DNA of 64,000 nt, taken from contig CALKCP010000007.1 of assembly GCA_938083445.1 (NCBI GenBank), forward strand, positions 1 through 64,000. Direction: 5' to 3'. This document shows positions 56,101 through 64,000 of the stretch, piece by piece. Each line of letters starts with the position of its first letter. The stretch's first letter is position 1. A program made the translations under genes and the position numbers. The DNA comes from an uncultured Ulvibacter sp. (GTDB taxonomy: Bacteria > Bacteroidota > Bacteroidia > Flavobacteriales > Flavobacteriaceae). The notes under the pieces were generated by a model. That model ran no database searches, had not been told where the DNA came from, and was given only the letters and a program-made list of their open reading frames with translations.

Positions 56101-57180
56101 TTGAAAACAAAGTCACAATACCTTCATCCTGCTTTTAAACTTAACGGCCTTCAATATGAGTCGTTAAATGATCTGCGTTCCATATCTGATAACCTCAGTA
56201 AAAAAGGGGAAGAATTTGAAAAGAGTATTGGCCGATTTATTTTAGAGTGGTTAAATGAGGATGATTCCATAGCCGTAGAAACTTCTGGGTCTACTGGAGA
56301 TTCAAAAAATATAAAGATAGCCAAGGAGCATATGATTCACAGTGCAAAGGCAACTGGCAATTATTTTGGACAGCATGAAAATACATCTGCTTTGCTGTGT
56401 TTGTCGGCCAGCTATATCGCTGGGAAAATGATGTTGGTTCGAGCCATGGTTCTGGGTTGGGATTTGCACATTGTAGCTCCCGCAAAGGAAGTGCTTACCG
56501 AATATGATAATGACTATGATTTTGTGGCTATGGTCCCTTATCAGTTGTTCCATGCAATTCCCGATTTGAAGAAGGTAAAAAAACTAATTGTTGGCGGTGG
56601 TCCAGTTTCTAAAGAATTAACCGAGATGCTTCGGGATGTTCCAACAGAGATTTATGCAACCTATGGAATGACTGAAACAATAAGCCATATCGCTGCAAGA
56701 AAAATAAATGGAGTTGGAAGTACAGATATCTACGATACTCTGCCCAATGTAAAACTAGCCAAAGATGCCAGAGGATGCCTTACCATCTATGCTCCTGGAA
56801 TTGATAAAGAAGTTATTATTACCAACGACTTAGTAGACCTGATTTCCTCTTCTCAATTTAGATGGTTAGGACGTTATGACAATGTCATTAATAGCGGTGG
56901 CTATAAAATCCACCCTGAAGCAGTAGAGGAAAAACTAGCTTCTTTTATTGATTTTCCATTTATTATTGCTTCGGAAAAAGACAAAGAGCTAGGGGAGCGG
57001 GTCATTTTAGTAATAGAGAACAATCAAAAGATGCCACTGCCTAATTATGCAAGTGCCCTTGCGAGTATAGAAAGCCACGAACGACCTAAAAAGATTTATA
57101 CAGTAACCAAATTTCCTTTTACGGAGACCAACAAAATTAAAAGAGGTGACGTACTTCGATTGCTTCAAGAGTATAAATAA
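56101..57180 (+). CDS. menE: o-Succinylbenzoyl-CoA ligase-type AMP-forming enzyme, TTG start
   Basis: A 359-residue ANL-superfamily enzyme, short for the family. The phosphate loop TSGSTGDSKNIK, the YGMTET motif, the RWLGRYDNVINSGG hinge region and the C-terminal catalytic lysine region (TNKIKRGD) are present. The start is placed at TTG 56101; a longer frame to 56017 would overlap the CPBP gene by 76 bases and adds a non-homologous stretch. The menC neighbour supports OSB-CoA ligase. Low length reflects the compact N-terminal part in Bacteroidota MenE. Confidence 0.87.
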   Translation: MKTKSQYLHPAFKLNGLQYESLNDLRSISDNLSKKGEEFEKSIGRFILEWLNEDDSIAVETSGSTGDSKNIKIAKEHMIHSAKATGNYFGQHENTSALLCLSASYIAGKMMLVRAMVLGWDLHIVAPAKEVLTEYDNDYDFVAMVPYQLFHAIPDLKKVKKLIVGGGPVSKELTEMLRDVPTEIYATYGMTETISHIAARKINGVGSTDIYDTLPNVKLAKDARGCLTIYAPGIDKEVIITNDLVDLISSSQFRWLGRYDNVINSGGYKIHPEAVEEKLASFIDFPFIIASEKDKELGERVILVIENNQKMPLPNYASALASIESHERPKKIYTVTKFPFTETNKIKRGDVLRLLQEYK

Positions 57181-57211
57181 GGTATATATGTATTCAACTT
57201 AAAAATTAGAC

Positions 57212-58528
57212 ATGCGATATTTTTTCCTACTTCTATTAGGTCTTTCATTAGGTGCTGTAAACGCTCAAACCCTTCCAGAGCGCGATCGCGCGATTTTGAA
57301 GGATGAGATACTAGCCGACCGTTTTAATAATCTTCTGCCACAATTAATGGACCGCTCAGGCATCGATATGTGGTTGGTTATTTCTAGAGAATACAATGAA
57401 GATCCAGTAATGCGGACCATGTTGCCATCCTCCTGGCTTAATGCACGCCGTAGAACGATTCTGGTTTTCTACAGGAATAAAGAACAAAATAGTATTGAGA
57501 AACTCGCAGTAGCTCGCTATGATGTTGGGGAGAACATAACGTCGGCTTGGGATAAAGAAAAGCAACCAAACCAGTGGGGGCGTTTGGTAGAGATTATTGG
57601 AGAGCGAAATCCGAATAAAATAGGAATAAATACCTCTCAAAATTTTGGAATTGCAGATGGCTTGGTGCAAACCGATTACCAAGAACTTTTAGAGGCTTTG
57701 CCATCGGCAATGGAAGCCAAGTTGGTTTCTGCCGAAACATTAGCAGTCGCTTGGATTGAAACGAGAACCGCCAAGGAGATGGAATTATATCCAACGCTGG
57801 TGCAAATAACACATGATATTATTGATGAAGCCTTCTCAAGTGCGGTTATTACCCCTGGAAAAACGACTACCGAAGATATTGTCTGGTGGATGCGTCAAAA
57901 AGTGACAGATTTGGGGCTAGAAACTTGGTTTCATCCAACTATCGACGTACAACGAGATAATGAAGCCTTAAAAAGCCATATCCAGTCATTTAGCAAGGCA
58001 AAGGAGGACGATCTGATTATTCGAGGAGATTTGCTGCATTGTGACTTCGGAATCACCTACATCGGATTGAATACAGATTGCCAGCAACATGCTTATATAC
58101 TTAAAGATGGTGAAGATGAGGTGCCAACTTTTCTTTCTGAAGCATTTCAAAAAGGAAATAGAGTTCAGGATATTTTCACAAGCAACTTTGAAACAGGAAA
58201 GACGGGAAATCAAATATTACTAAAATCGCTAAAGGAAGCCAAAGCAGAAGGTTTACGACCTTCTATTTACACGCATCCATTGGGGAATTATGGACATAGT
58301 GCAGGCCCTACCATAGGAATGTGGGATTCACAGGGAGGTGTGGTTGGAACAGGCGACTATCCGTTGTACAGAAATACGGTATATGCTATTGAATTAAATA
58401 CCACTGTATTCATTGCGGATTGGAAAAAAGACATTCGAATTATGCTGGAGGAGGCTGGTTTTTATGGAGAAAAAGGATTTAGGTATGTCAATAAAAGACA
58501 GGAAAAAATAAAGCCAATACAGATGTAG
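57212..58528 (+). CDS. M24 family Xaa-Pro aminopeptidase, exported
   Basis: A 438-residue pita-bread-fold metallopeptidase with a signal peptide (ending AVNAQT). Metal-ligand stretches are HCDFGITYIGLNTDCQQHA (two aspartates), LGNYGHSAGPTIG (histidine) and YAIELNTTV (glutamate). The N-terminal 170 residues form a creatinase-type domain. It would release N-terminal residues before proline in the periplasm. It follows menE by 31 bases and may share its transcript, although the function is unrelated. Confidence 0.87.
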   Translation: MRYFFLLLLGLSLGAVNAQTLPERDRAILKDEILADRFNNLLPQLMDRSGIDMWLVISREYNEDPVMRTMLPSSWLNARRRTILVFYRNKEQNSIEKLAVARYDVGENITSAWDKEKQPNQWGRLVEIIGERNPNKIGINTSQNFGIADGLVQTDYQELLEALPSAMEAKLVSAETLAVAWIETRTAKEMELYPTLVQITHDIIDEAFSSAVITPGKTTTEDIVWWMRQKVTDLGLETWFHPTIDVQRDNEALKSHIQSFSKAKEDDLIIRGDLLHCDFGITYIGLNTDCQQHAYILKDGEDEVPTFLSEAFQKGNRVQDIFTSNFETGKTGNQILLKSLKEAKAEGLRPSIYTHPLGNYGHSAGPTIGMWDSQGGVVGTGDYPLYRNTVYAIELNTTVFIADWKKDIRIMLEEAGFYGEKGFRYVNKRQEKIKPIQM

Positions 58529-58593
58529 CACTCGCGCTATGATGCATTCTAATGAGGAAAGCAGCACTGGCGTGTTCGTTTTTCAATTTCCTA

Positions 58594-60222
58594 TTATACT
58601 TGTATCACTCCTAAATTAAAAGCTTTCTCAATAGGAGCATGGTTTGCAGCTTCTATGCCCATAGAAACCCAAGTACGTGTATCTAATGGATTAATAACCG
58701 CATCGGTCCAAATATTTGAGGCTGCGTAATAGGGTGAAATTTGTTTGTCGTAGCGCGCTTTTATGCGATCGTAGAGTTCTTTTTCAACTTCAGGAGTAAT
58801 CGTTTCGCCTTTCTTTTTAAGGGAGGCTGTTTCGATTTGCAATAGTACTTTAGCGGCACTATTACCACTCATTACAGCAAGTTCGGCACTTGGCCAAGCA
58901 ACAATAAGTCTCGGGTCGTATGCCTTGCCACACATTGCGTAATTTCCTGCACCATAGGAGTTTCCAATAATAATCGTAAATTTCGGAACCACACTATTAC
59001 TTACCGCATTTACCATTTTGGCACCATCTTTAATAATGCCACCGTGCTCACTTTTACTACCCACCATAAACCCCGTAACATCTTGTAAAAATACTAGGGG
59101 GATTTTCTTCTGATTGCAATTCGCAATAAATCTAGTAGCCTTATCGGCACTATCGCTATAAATGACACCTCCAAATTGCATCTCACCTGTTTTGGTTTTA
59201 ACCAATTTTCTCTGATTGGCAACAATACCAACCGCCCAGCCATCGATGCGCGCATATCCCGTAAGAATAGTTTGCCCATACCCTTCTTTGTACTCTTCGA
59301 AATCACCCGCATCAACAAGGCGCTTGATAATTTCTCGCATATCGTATTGTTCGGCCCGTGATTTTGGAAGAATACCAAAAATTTCCTTTGGATCTGCTAG
59401 CGGTTTTTCTGCTTTTTCACGATTGTAACCTGCCTTATCATAATCTCCAATTTTGGAGATAATATTCTTTATTTTATCAAGGGCGTCTTTATCGTCTTTT
59501 GCTTTATAGTCTGTCACCCCACTTATTTCACAGTGTGTAGTAGCTCCGCCTAAGGTTTCATTGTCGATAGATTCACCAATAGCCGCTTTTACGAGATAAC
59601 TTCCGGCGAGAAAAATACTTCCTGTTTTGTCAACAATGAGGGCTTCATCACTCATAATTGGTAAATAGGCACCCCCAGCAACACAGCTTCCCATAACCGC
59701 AGAAATTTGAGTAATTCCCATACTGCTCATCACAGCATTGTTTCTAAATATTCTTCCGAAGTGCTCCTTGTCTGGGAAAATTTCATCTTGCATAGGAAGA
59801 TAAACACCGGCACTATCTACTAAGTATATGATTGGAAGTCGATTTTCAATAGATATTTCCTGCGCTCTTAAATTCTTTTTTGCCGTAATTGGGAACCAAG
59901 CGCCGGCTTTGACCGTGGCGTCATTGGCAACAACGATGCATTGTTTTCCCTTTACATAGCCTATTTTTACAACCACCCCACCACTTGGGCAGCCACCGTG
60001 CTCTTCGTACATGCCGTCTCCTGCAAAGGCGCCTATTTCAATGGCGGGATTTTTTGTGTCGAGCAAATAGTCGATCCGTTCGCGCGCAGTCATTTTCCCT
60101 TTAGCATGGTGCTTTTCGATGCGTTTTGCACCCCCACCTAATTTTATTTTGGCGAATTTTTGACGCAGTTTTGAAGCTAATAATTTATTATGATCTTCGT
60201 TTTTATTGAAGTTGATATCCAC
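58594..60222 (-). CDS. Acyl-CoA carboxylase, carboxyltransferase (beta) subunit, GTG start
   Basis: A 542-residue crotonase-fold carboxyltransferase that moves the carboxyl group from biotin to an acyl-CoA. GSCVAGGAYLPIMSDE and GNSYGAGNYAMCGKAYDPR supply the oxyanion holes. The order and length fit methylcrotonyl-CoA carboxylase (leucine breakdown); propionyl-CoA is an alternative. No biotin carboxylase subunit is near. The start is GTG at 60222: the frame upstream of it reaches a TAG within seven codons. Confidence 0.88.
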   Translation of the reverse strand: MDINFNKNEDHNKLLASKLRQKFAKIKLGGGAKRIEKHHAKGKMTARERIDYLLDTKNPAIEIGAFAGDGMYEEHGGCPSGGVVVKIGYVKGKQCIVVANDATVKAGAWFPITAKKNLRAQEISIENRLPIIYLVDSAGVYLPMQDEIFPDKEHFGRIFRNNAVMSSMGITQISAVMGSCVAGGAYLPIMSDEALIVDKTGSIFLAGSYLVKAAIGESIDNETLGGATTHCEISGVTDYKAKDDKDALDKIKNIISKIGDYDKAGYNREKAEKPLADPKEIFGILPKSRAEQYDMREIIKRLVDAGDFEEYKEGYGQTILTGYARIDGWAVGIVANQRKLVKTKTGEMQFGGVIYSDSADKATRFIANCNQKKIPLVFLQDVTGFMVGSKSEHGGIIKDGAKMVNAVSNSVVPKFTIIIGNSYGAGNYAMCGKAYDPRLIVAWPSAELAVMSGNSAAKVLLQIETASLKKKGETITPEVEKELYDRIKARYDKQISPYYAASNIWTDAVINPLDTRTWVSMGIEAANHAPIEKAFNLGVIQV

Positions 60223-60329
60223 GTATTTTTCTGTTTGAGGCTAAAATACAAAATATCGAAATATTATCAGGGAAGTAGTTGATTATTCAGAAGAAAGAAG
60301 ATTAAAGATGAAAGCGACTTCTGGATACT

Positions 60330-60411
60330 AAATTCAAAGGTACTACGTACTTTGAATTTCACTCGAAGTGACAATTAAAACCTAGAACCCAGAACCCAGT
60401 ACCCAAGACCC
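60330..60411. repeat. Small intergenic repeat: hairpin plus tandem CAGAACC-like units
   Basis: 60330-60359 folds into an 11-bp stem with one bulged G (ATTCAAAG/CTTTGAAT plus TAC/GTA). It is followed by about four 7-base units near 60383-60411 (AGAACCC, AGAACCC, AGTACCC, AAGACCC), a GC-richer tract in AT-rich sequence. This looks like a dispersed intergenic repeat, but no second copy is in the window. Confidence 0.45.
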
Positions 60412-60452
60412 TTAGCGCTGCACCATTCAACACTGATCGTTTTTTAAAAATA

Positions 60453-60483
60453 ATTTACCTAGGAAGTATATTCCTAGGTAAAT
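60453..60483. promoter_or_regulatory. 31-bp palindromic operator for the MarR-regulated operon
   Basis: ATTTACCTAGGAA, five bases GTATA, TTCCTAGGTAAAT: perfect 13-bp arms. Its right edge is 14 bases upstream of the -7 box at 60498, so it covers the -33 region and would block polymerase binding. The second gene of the operon encodes a MarR-type repressor, the obvious candidate to bind here. Confidence 0.75.
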
Positions 60484-60497
60484 AAATACAATTGTTT

Positions 60498-60505
60498 TAT
60501 CTTTG
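60498..60505 (+). promoter_or_regulatory. -7 box of the FMN reductase/MarR/pirin operon
   Basis: TATCTTTG, an exact match to TAnnTTTG, 53 bases upstream of the first ATG. The place for the -33 box lies in the palindrome. Confidence 0.55.
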
Positions 60506-60558
60506 ACTTTTATTTTAGTCATCACACCATAAATATTTAAAAAAAAACAAAAACGAAT

Positions 60559-61104
60559 ATGAAAAATATAATTGCCTTCGCTGGAAGTAACAGTAAAAAA
60601 TCCATCAACAAACAACTAGCAGTCTATACAGCAAATCAAGTAGCGGATGCTCGTGTATCGACCTTAGATTTAAATGATTTTGATTTGCCTTTATATGGCA
60701 TTGATTATGAAACGGAACATGGTATTCCTGCAGATGCACAACGCTTTTTAGATGCAATTAAAAGTGCCGATGGTATTGTATTGTCTCTAGCCGAACACAA
60801 TGGCGCCTACGCCACAGTTTTTAAGAATGTTTTTGATTGGATGTCTAGATTAGATGGAAAATTATGGAGTAATGTTCCTATGTTTTTAATGGCAACTTCT
60901 CCAGGCGCAAGGGGTGGCGCTAGCGTGCTGGAAATTGCCAAAGGACGTTTCCCTTATATGGGAGGAAATATCGTAGCCGAATTTTCACTACCAAGTTTTG
61001 GAGATAATTTTTCGGATGAGGGCATTGCCGATATTACATTAAGAAAAACCTTTGAAAACTCACTAGCGGCTTTTGAATCTGCTCTTACTGCAGAAAACGA
61101 ATAG
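60559..61104 (+). CDS. NADPH-dependent FMN reductase
   Basis: A 181-residue flavodoxin-like oxidoreductase. The FMN phosphate loop is AGSNSKKSINKQ near the N-terminus; the second site includes SLAEHNGAYATVFKNVFDW and the third TSPGARGGAS. It reduces FMN or quinones with NADPH. It is the first gene of an operon with a MarR regulator (2-base gap) and a pirin, under a strong palindromic operator. A quinone- or electrophile-response role is inferred. Confidence 0.9.
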   Translation: MKNIIAFAGSNSKKSINKQLAVYTANQVADARVSTLDLNDFDLPLYGIDYETEHGIPADAQRFLDAIKSADGIVLSLAEHNGAYATVFKNVFDWMSRLDGKLWSNVPMFLMATSPGARGGASVLEIAKGRFPYMGGNIVAEFSLPSFGDNFSDEGIADITLRKTFENSLAAFESALTAENE

Positions 61105-61106
61105 CG

Positions 61107-61544
61107 ATGGGAGATCTTTCGAAAGATATAAATACGACGTTTACTAACAAGAAGGTAAAGGCTTTGTTGAACCTTATTTATACTGCGAATTGGATCAACA
61201 GCAAGCAGAATACTTTTTTTAAGCCCTTCGGAATTTCTCCACAACAATACAATATTTTACGAATTCTAAGGGGAGCATCTGAAGCGATTTCGGTTCAGAC
61301 AATAAAAGATAGAATGCTGGAGCGAGCCCCCAATACGACGCGACTTATGGACAAGATGTGTTCAAAAAAGCTAATACATAGAGTGTCTTGCCAAGGAGAT
61401 AGAAGAGTCGTGCATATTGAGATTACTGAAGAAGGCTTGGAGTTATTAAAGAAAATTGATAAGGAAGTCAAAGATGATGTGTTAAAAAATTTGACAAATG
61501 AGGAAGCCATTATTCTTAGTGATTTATTAGACAAGATTAGATAA
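61107..61544 (+). CDS. MarR family transcriptional regulator
   Basis: A 145-residue winged-helix repressor: INSKQNTFFKPFGISPQQYNIL (dimer helix and HTH start), ISVQTIKDRMLERAPNTTRLMDKM (recognition helix) and RVSCQGDRRVVHIEITEEG (wing). There is a Cys (C66-like in the middle, MCSKK, and SCQGD), which could be redox-sensing. It lies inside its likely target operon and the 31-bp palindrome upstream suggests autoregulation. Signal: quinones or oxidants, inferred from neighbours. Confidence 0.9.
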   Translation: MGDLSKDINTTFTNKKVKALLNLIYTANWINSKQNTFFKPFGISPQQYNILRILRGASEAISVQTIKDRMLERAPNTTRLMDKMCSKKLIHRVSCQGDRRVVHIEITEEGLELLKKIDKEVKDDVLKNLTNEEAIILSDLLDKIR

Positions 61545-61571
61545 TTAACAGAAGATTAAAGGACATTTAAA

Positions 61572-62441
61572 ATGAAACTGAATAGTATAAAAAAAATAGG
61601 AAGAAGTGATTTTGTAAACATGGGTCCAATTAAATTAAGACAACCCATCCCCACTCAGGATATCGAATTGGTAGATCCATTTGTGTTGTTACATCACTAC
61701 GGACCCTACCCAATTAGCGAATTTAACAACCCGTTTGATCTTGGACCACACCCACATCGCGGTTTTGAACCAATAACGTTCTTGATTCAAGGGGAGCAAT
61801 TACATCGTGATTCTTTAGGAAATGAAAGTGTTGTGAATGCGGGAGATGTGCAGTGGACAACGGCAGGAAGAGGCATCGTACATGCCGAAGGCCCAACCAA
61901 GGCGTTTATTAAAAAAGGGGGTGAACTCGAAGGAATCCAACTCTGGCTGAATCTACCTTCAGAAAAGAAAATGATGCCTGCTAATTATCAGCATGTAAAG
62001 AATGATGATTTCTTAGTGGTTTCTTCGGAAAACTCAAAAGTGAATATTCAAGTAATCGCGGGAGAATTAAATGGGACCAATGGGAGGATTGGAACCCAGA
62101 CTTCAGTAAATGCCTATATAATTGATATTGAAGAGGGAGGCGAATTCAATCTGCCTGTTCCGAAAGACCATCAATCCATAGTATACCTATTAAATGGTGA
62201 GGTAACAATAAATGATACTGAATCATTGGCTTTAAATAACAAACAGATGGTTTGGTTTAACCAAGACGGTGATGGATTCTCTTTGGAAGGGAAGTCGAAA
62301 AGCAAATTGTTGTTTTTGTCGGGCACTCCCATTAATGAACCAATATCGAGCTATGGTCCGTATGTCATGAATACGCAAACGGAAATCATGGAAGCCATGC
62401 GTGATTATCAAAGTGGAAAGATGGGCTTTCTAACAGTCTAA
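61572..62441 (+). CDS. Pirin family protein
   Basis: A 289-residue bicupin. The metal-binding signature HPHRGFEPITFLIQGEQLHRDSLG is complete in the N-terminal cupin, with the E after it. Bacterial pirins have quercetin dioxygenase activity or act as redox-linked factors. It is the last gene of the FMN reductase/MarR operon. A terminator follows. Confidence 0.93.
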   Translation: MKLNSIKKIGRSDFVNMGPIKLRQPIPTQDIELVDPFVLLHHYGPYPISEFNNPFDLGPHPHRGFEPITFLIQGEQLHRDSLGNESVVNAGDVQWTTAGRGIVHAEGPTKAFIKKGGELEGIQLWLNLPSEKKMMPANYQHVKNDDFLVVSSENSKVNIQVIAGELNGTNGRIGTQTSVNAYIIDIEEGGEFNLPVPKDHQSIVYLLNGEVTINDTESLALNNKQMVWFNQDGDGFSLEGKSKSKLLFLSGTPINEPISSYGPYVMNTQTEIMEAMRDYQSGKMGFLTV

Positions 62442-62448
62442 TAAATAA

Positions 62449-62471
62449 GCATCCTTAGGGGTGCTTTTTTT
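62449..62471 (+). terminator. Rho-independent terminator after the pirin gene
   Basis: GCATCC with GGGTGC (one G-T pair) around a TTAG loop, then seven T. It starts 7 bases past the pirin stop. Confidence 0.85.
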
Positions 62472-62701
62472 ATATAAAAATACGATATTTGCTGATGTTC
62501 TTCGATGCTATGATAGCTGCAGAATGCGATACTTCGTTATCTTTAACGTTGTGTTTAATTGAAACTGCGTTAGGGGCCAGCTAAAACAATTTTATTCGGC
62601 TGGTTTGTTGATGCCATTGTGATTATAATCATAAGGCAAGTGCTTCAATCCCCTCCCAACTCATTTTAGTGATGAATGGAAACGCCATAAAAAAATAGAA
62701 T

Positions 62702-62884
62702 ATGGGAATGAATAAAAATACAGTGTTGGCCTGGGCAACGTTTATAATGATTGTAGTGGGTCTCGGGTTAATTGCGATGGGTGCTTTTAGATATGACGAT
62801 GTTGCTGGTTGGGGTTTTGCCTCTGTAGGTTTCGGCTTCTTTGCCATTGCCTGGGTTTTTAATGCGTTGAAAGGGCGTGTTTAA
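62702..62884 (+). CDS. Small flavobacterial membrane protein (CAL67264-like)
   Basis: A 60-residue protein with two membrane segments (about 8-28 and 37-55) around GAFRYDDVAGWGFAS. The pattern matches the short CAL67264-family membrane protein seen beside ettA in many Flavobacteriia (recalled). ATG codons at positions 1 and 3 are both possible starts. Function unknown. It is 41 bases upstream of ettA. Confidence 0.78.
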   Translation: MGMNKNTVLAWATFIMIVVGLGLIAMGAFRYDDVAGWGFASVGFGFFAIAWVFNALKGRV

Positions 62885-62925
62885 ATCAAAAATAAAATCA
62901 AAACTTTTAATAAATAAAGAATACA

Positions 62926-64000
62926 ATGTCTGACGATAAGAAAGTGATTTTCTCCATGTCTGGACTAACGAAAACGTACCAAAGTGCGCAGACGCCCGTC
63001 CTCAAAAATATTTACTTAAGTTTCTTTTATGGTGCTAAAATTGGAATTTTAGGACTCAATGGAAGTGGTAAATCTACCTTGCTCAAAATCATTGCTGGTG
63101 TTGAAAAAAATTATCAGGGAGATGTTGTGTTTGCTCCGGGTTATTCGGTGGGTTATTTAGAGCAGGAGCCCCAACTCGATGAATCTAAAACGGTCCTAGA
63201 AATTGTGAAAGAAGGTGCTGCAGAAACAGTTGCTATCCTTGACGAATACAATAAGATCAATGATATGTTTGGCTTGGAAGAAGTGTATAGCGATGCCGAT
63301 AAGATGGATAAGCTGATGGCACGCCAGTCAATTTTACAAGATCAAATAGATGCTTCAAATGCATGGGAACTCGATACCAAACTGGAAATCGCGATGGATG
63401 CACTGCGTACTCCAGAAGGAGATAAGTCTATAGCTGTGCTTTCTGGTGGAGAGCGAAGAAGAGTTGCTCTGTGCCGTTTGCTATTGCAAGAACCAGATGT
63501 GCTGTTACTGGATGAGCCAACAAATCACTTAGATGCAGAAAGTGTGCATTGGTTAGAGCATCATTTAGCACAATACAAAGGGACAGTAATCGCTGTAACT
63601 CACGATAGGTATTTCTTGGATAATATTGCGGGTTGGATTCTTGAATTAGACCGCGGGGAAGGTATTCCTTGGAAAGGAAATTACTCCTCTTGGTTGGATC
63701 AAAAGTCGAGCCGAATGGCACAAGAAAGTAAGACTGCATCCAAACGTCAAAAAACATTAGAGCGAGAGTTAGAATGGGTAAGACAGGGAGCTAAAGGTCG
63801 TCAAACAAAACAAAAGGCACGTTTAAATAATTACGATAAATTATTAAGTCAAGATCAGAAACAACTTGACGAGAAACTGGAAATATATATCCCGAACGGA
63901 CCACGCCTTGGAACCAATGTTATAGAGGCTACGGGAGTTAGCAAGGCTTATGACGATAAATTGCTTTATGAAGATTTGAATTTTAATCTTCCTCAGGCGG
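62926..64000 (+). CDS. ettA: EttA-type ABC-F ATPase, 3' end outside the window
   Basis: The first 358 codons of an ABC-F protein that controls the ribosome entry into elongation according to energy state. ATG at 62926. The first ABC domain has Walker [10 protein letters not shown], signature [10 protein letters not shown] and Walker [13 protein letters not shown]. The ABC-F arm follows, and the second domain begins near residue 325. The frame is open to the window edge. About 200 residues should follow. Confidence 0.93.
   Translation, partial: MSDDKKVIFSMSGLTKTYQSAQTPVLKNIYLSFFYGAKIGILGLNGSGKSTLLKIIAGVEKNYQGDVVFAPGYSVGYLEQEPQLDESKTVLEIVKEGAAETVAILDEYNKINDMFGLEEVYSDADKMDKLMARQSILQDQIDASNAWELDTKLEIAMDALRTPEGDKSIAVLSGGERRRVALCRLLLQEPDVLLLDEPTNHLDAESVHWLEHHLAQYKGTVIAVTHDRYFLDNIAGWILELDRGEGIPWKGNYSSWLDQKSSRMAQESKTASKRQKTLERELEWVRQGAKGRQTKQKARLNNYDKLLSQDQKQLDEKLEIYIPNGPRLGTNVIEATGVSKAYDDKLLYEDLNFNLPQA

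Larger units (their letters stand above)
60223..60558. other. Divergent control region with repeat element and MarR operator
   Basis: A 336-base gap between the carboxylase and the FMN reductase gene. It has an imperfect hairpin and a 7-base tandem repeat (60330-60411), a 31-bp near-perfect palindrome (60453-60483) and a TATCTTTG -7 box (60498-60505). No gene is seen. Confidence 0.6.

Noticed and set aside
62620-62631. 12-bp palindrome TGATTATAATCA upstream of the small membrane protein gene
   Set aside because: Purely AT-rich core; such words are expected by chance in this base composition.
1-64000. tRNA, rRNA, CRISPR arrays, insertion sequences
   Set aside because: I looked for T-loop consensus, repeat arrays and transposase motifs by eye and found none; a computed scan would be more reliable.

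Overview
The window looks like a chromosomal segment of a marine-type member of the Flavobacteriaceae (Bacteroidota). The evidence is the AT-rich sequence, promoters of the Bacteroidota TAnnTTTG type (best case upstream of pheT, a TTTG-N19-TATCTTTG pair), a secreted glycoside hydrolase with a type IX secretion C-terminal domain, a menaquinone pathway, a zeaxanthin-type carotenoid operon, and many small lipoproteins. I found no rRNA, tRNA, CRISPR array, insertion sequence or phage module.

Layout. 1-19970 is mainly housekeeping: pheT, a thioredoxin-fold lipoprotein, a GNAT/MFS pair, recG, an M1 aminopeptidase, an M20 amidohydrolase, a UvrD/PcrA helicase, a Sua5/YrdC protein, two tandem OmpA-like lipoproteins, a glycosyltransferase, an HsdR_N-like protein and holA. 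20127-22625 holds two paralogous lipoproteins and an AI-2E-type membrane protein. 22719-27933 is the carotenoid block: five start/stop-coupled genes (crtI, crtB, an unknown gene, crtZ, a lycopene cyclase) with a MerR regulator upstream that carries the full B12-binding signature of CarH-type photoreceptors. 28203-31994 holds sulP, a beta carbonic anhydrase and a DUF2490 gene, with a divergent TetR regulator. 33144-37500 has two overlapping tiny membrane-protein genes and then a receiver/H-NOX/histidine kinase cluster, a probable nitric oxide sensing system.

37640-49901 is mostly envelope and secreted functions: a beta-barrel protein, an unusually long Cys/Met-type PLP enzyme, a 1313-residue AsmA-like protein with an internal triplication, a P1 peptidase, an NTF2-like lipoprotein, a secreted GH16 glucanase, a SOUL protein and a LipL32-family protein. 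49988-52763 has an IMPase-family phosphatase paired with a phosphotransferase, DUF805 and DoxX genes, and a decayed DoxX tail. 52961-58528 is a menaquinone cluster (menA, menC, menE) with a CPBP protease between menC and menE, a possible gene remnant between menA and menC, and an M24 peptidase. 58594-64000 holds an acyl-CoA carboxylase beta subunit, an FMN reductase/MarR/pirin operon behind a near-perfect 31-bp operator, a small membrane protein and the 5' part of ettA.

Four genes appear to start at TTG (the MFS gene, uvrD, menC, menE) and one at GTG (acyl-CoA carboxylase). The most interesting points are the CarH-like regulator with its coupled unknown gene, the H-NOX system, the LipL32 homologue, the MarR operator, and two gene remnants.
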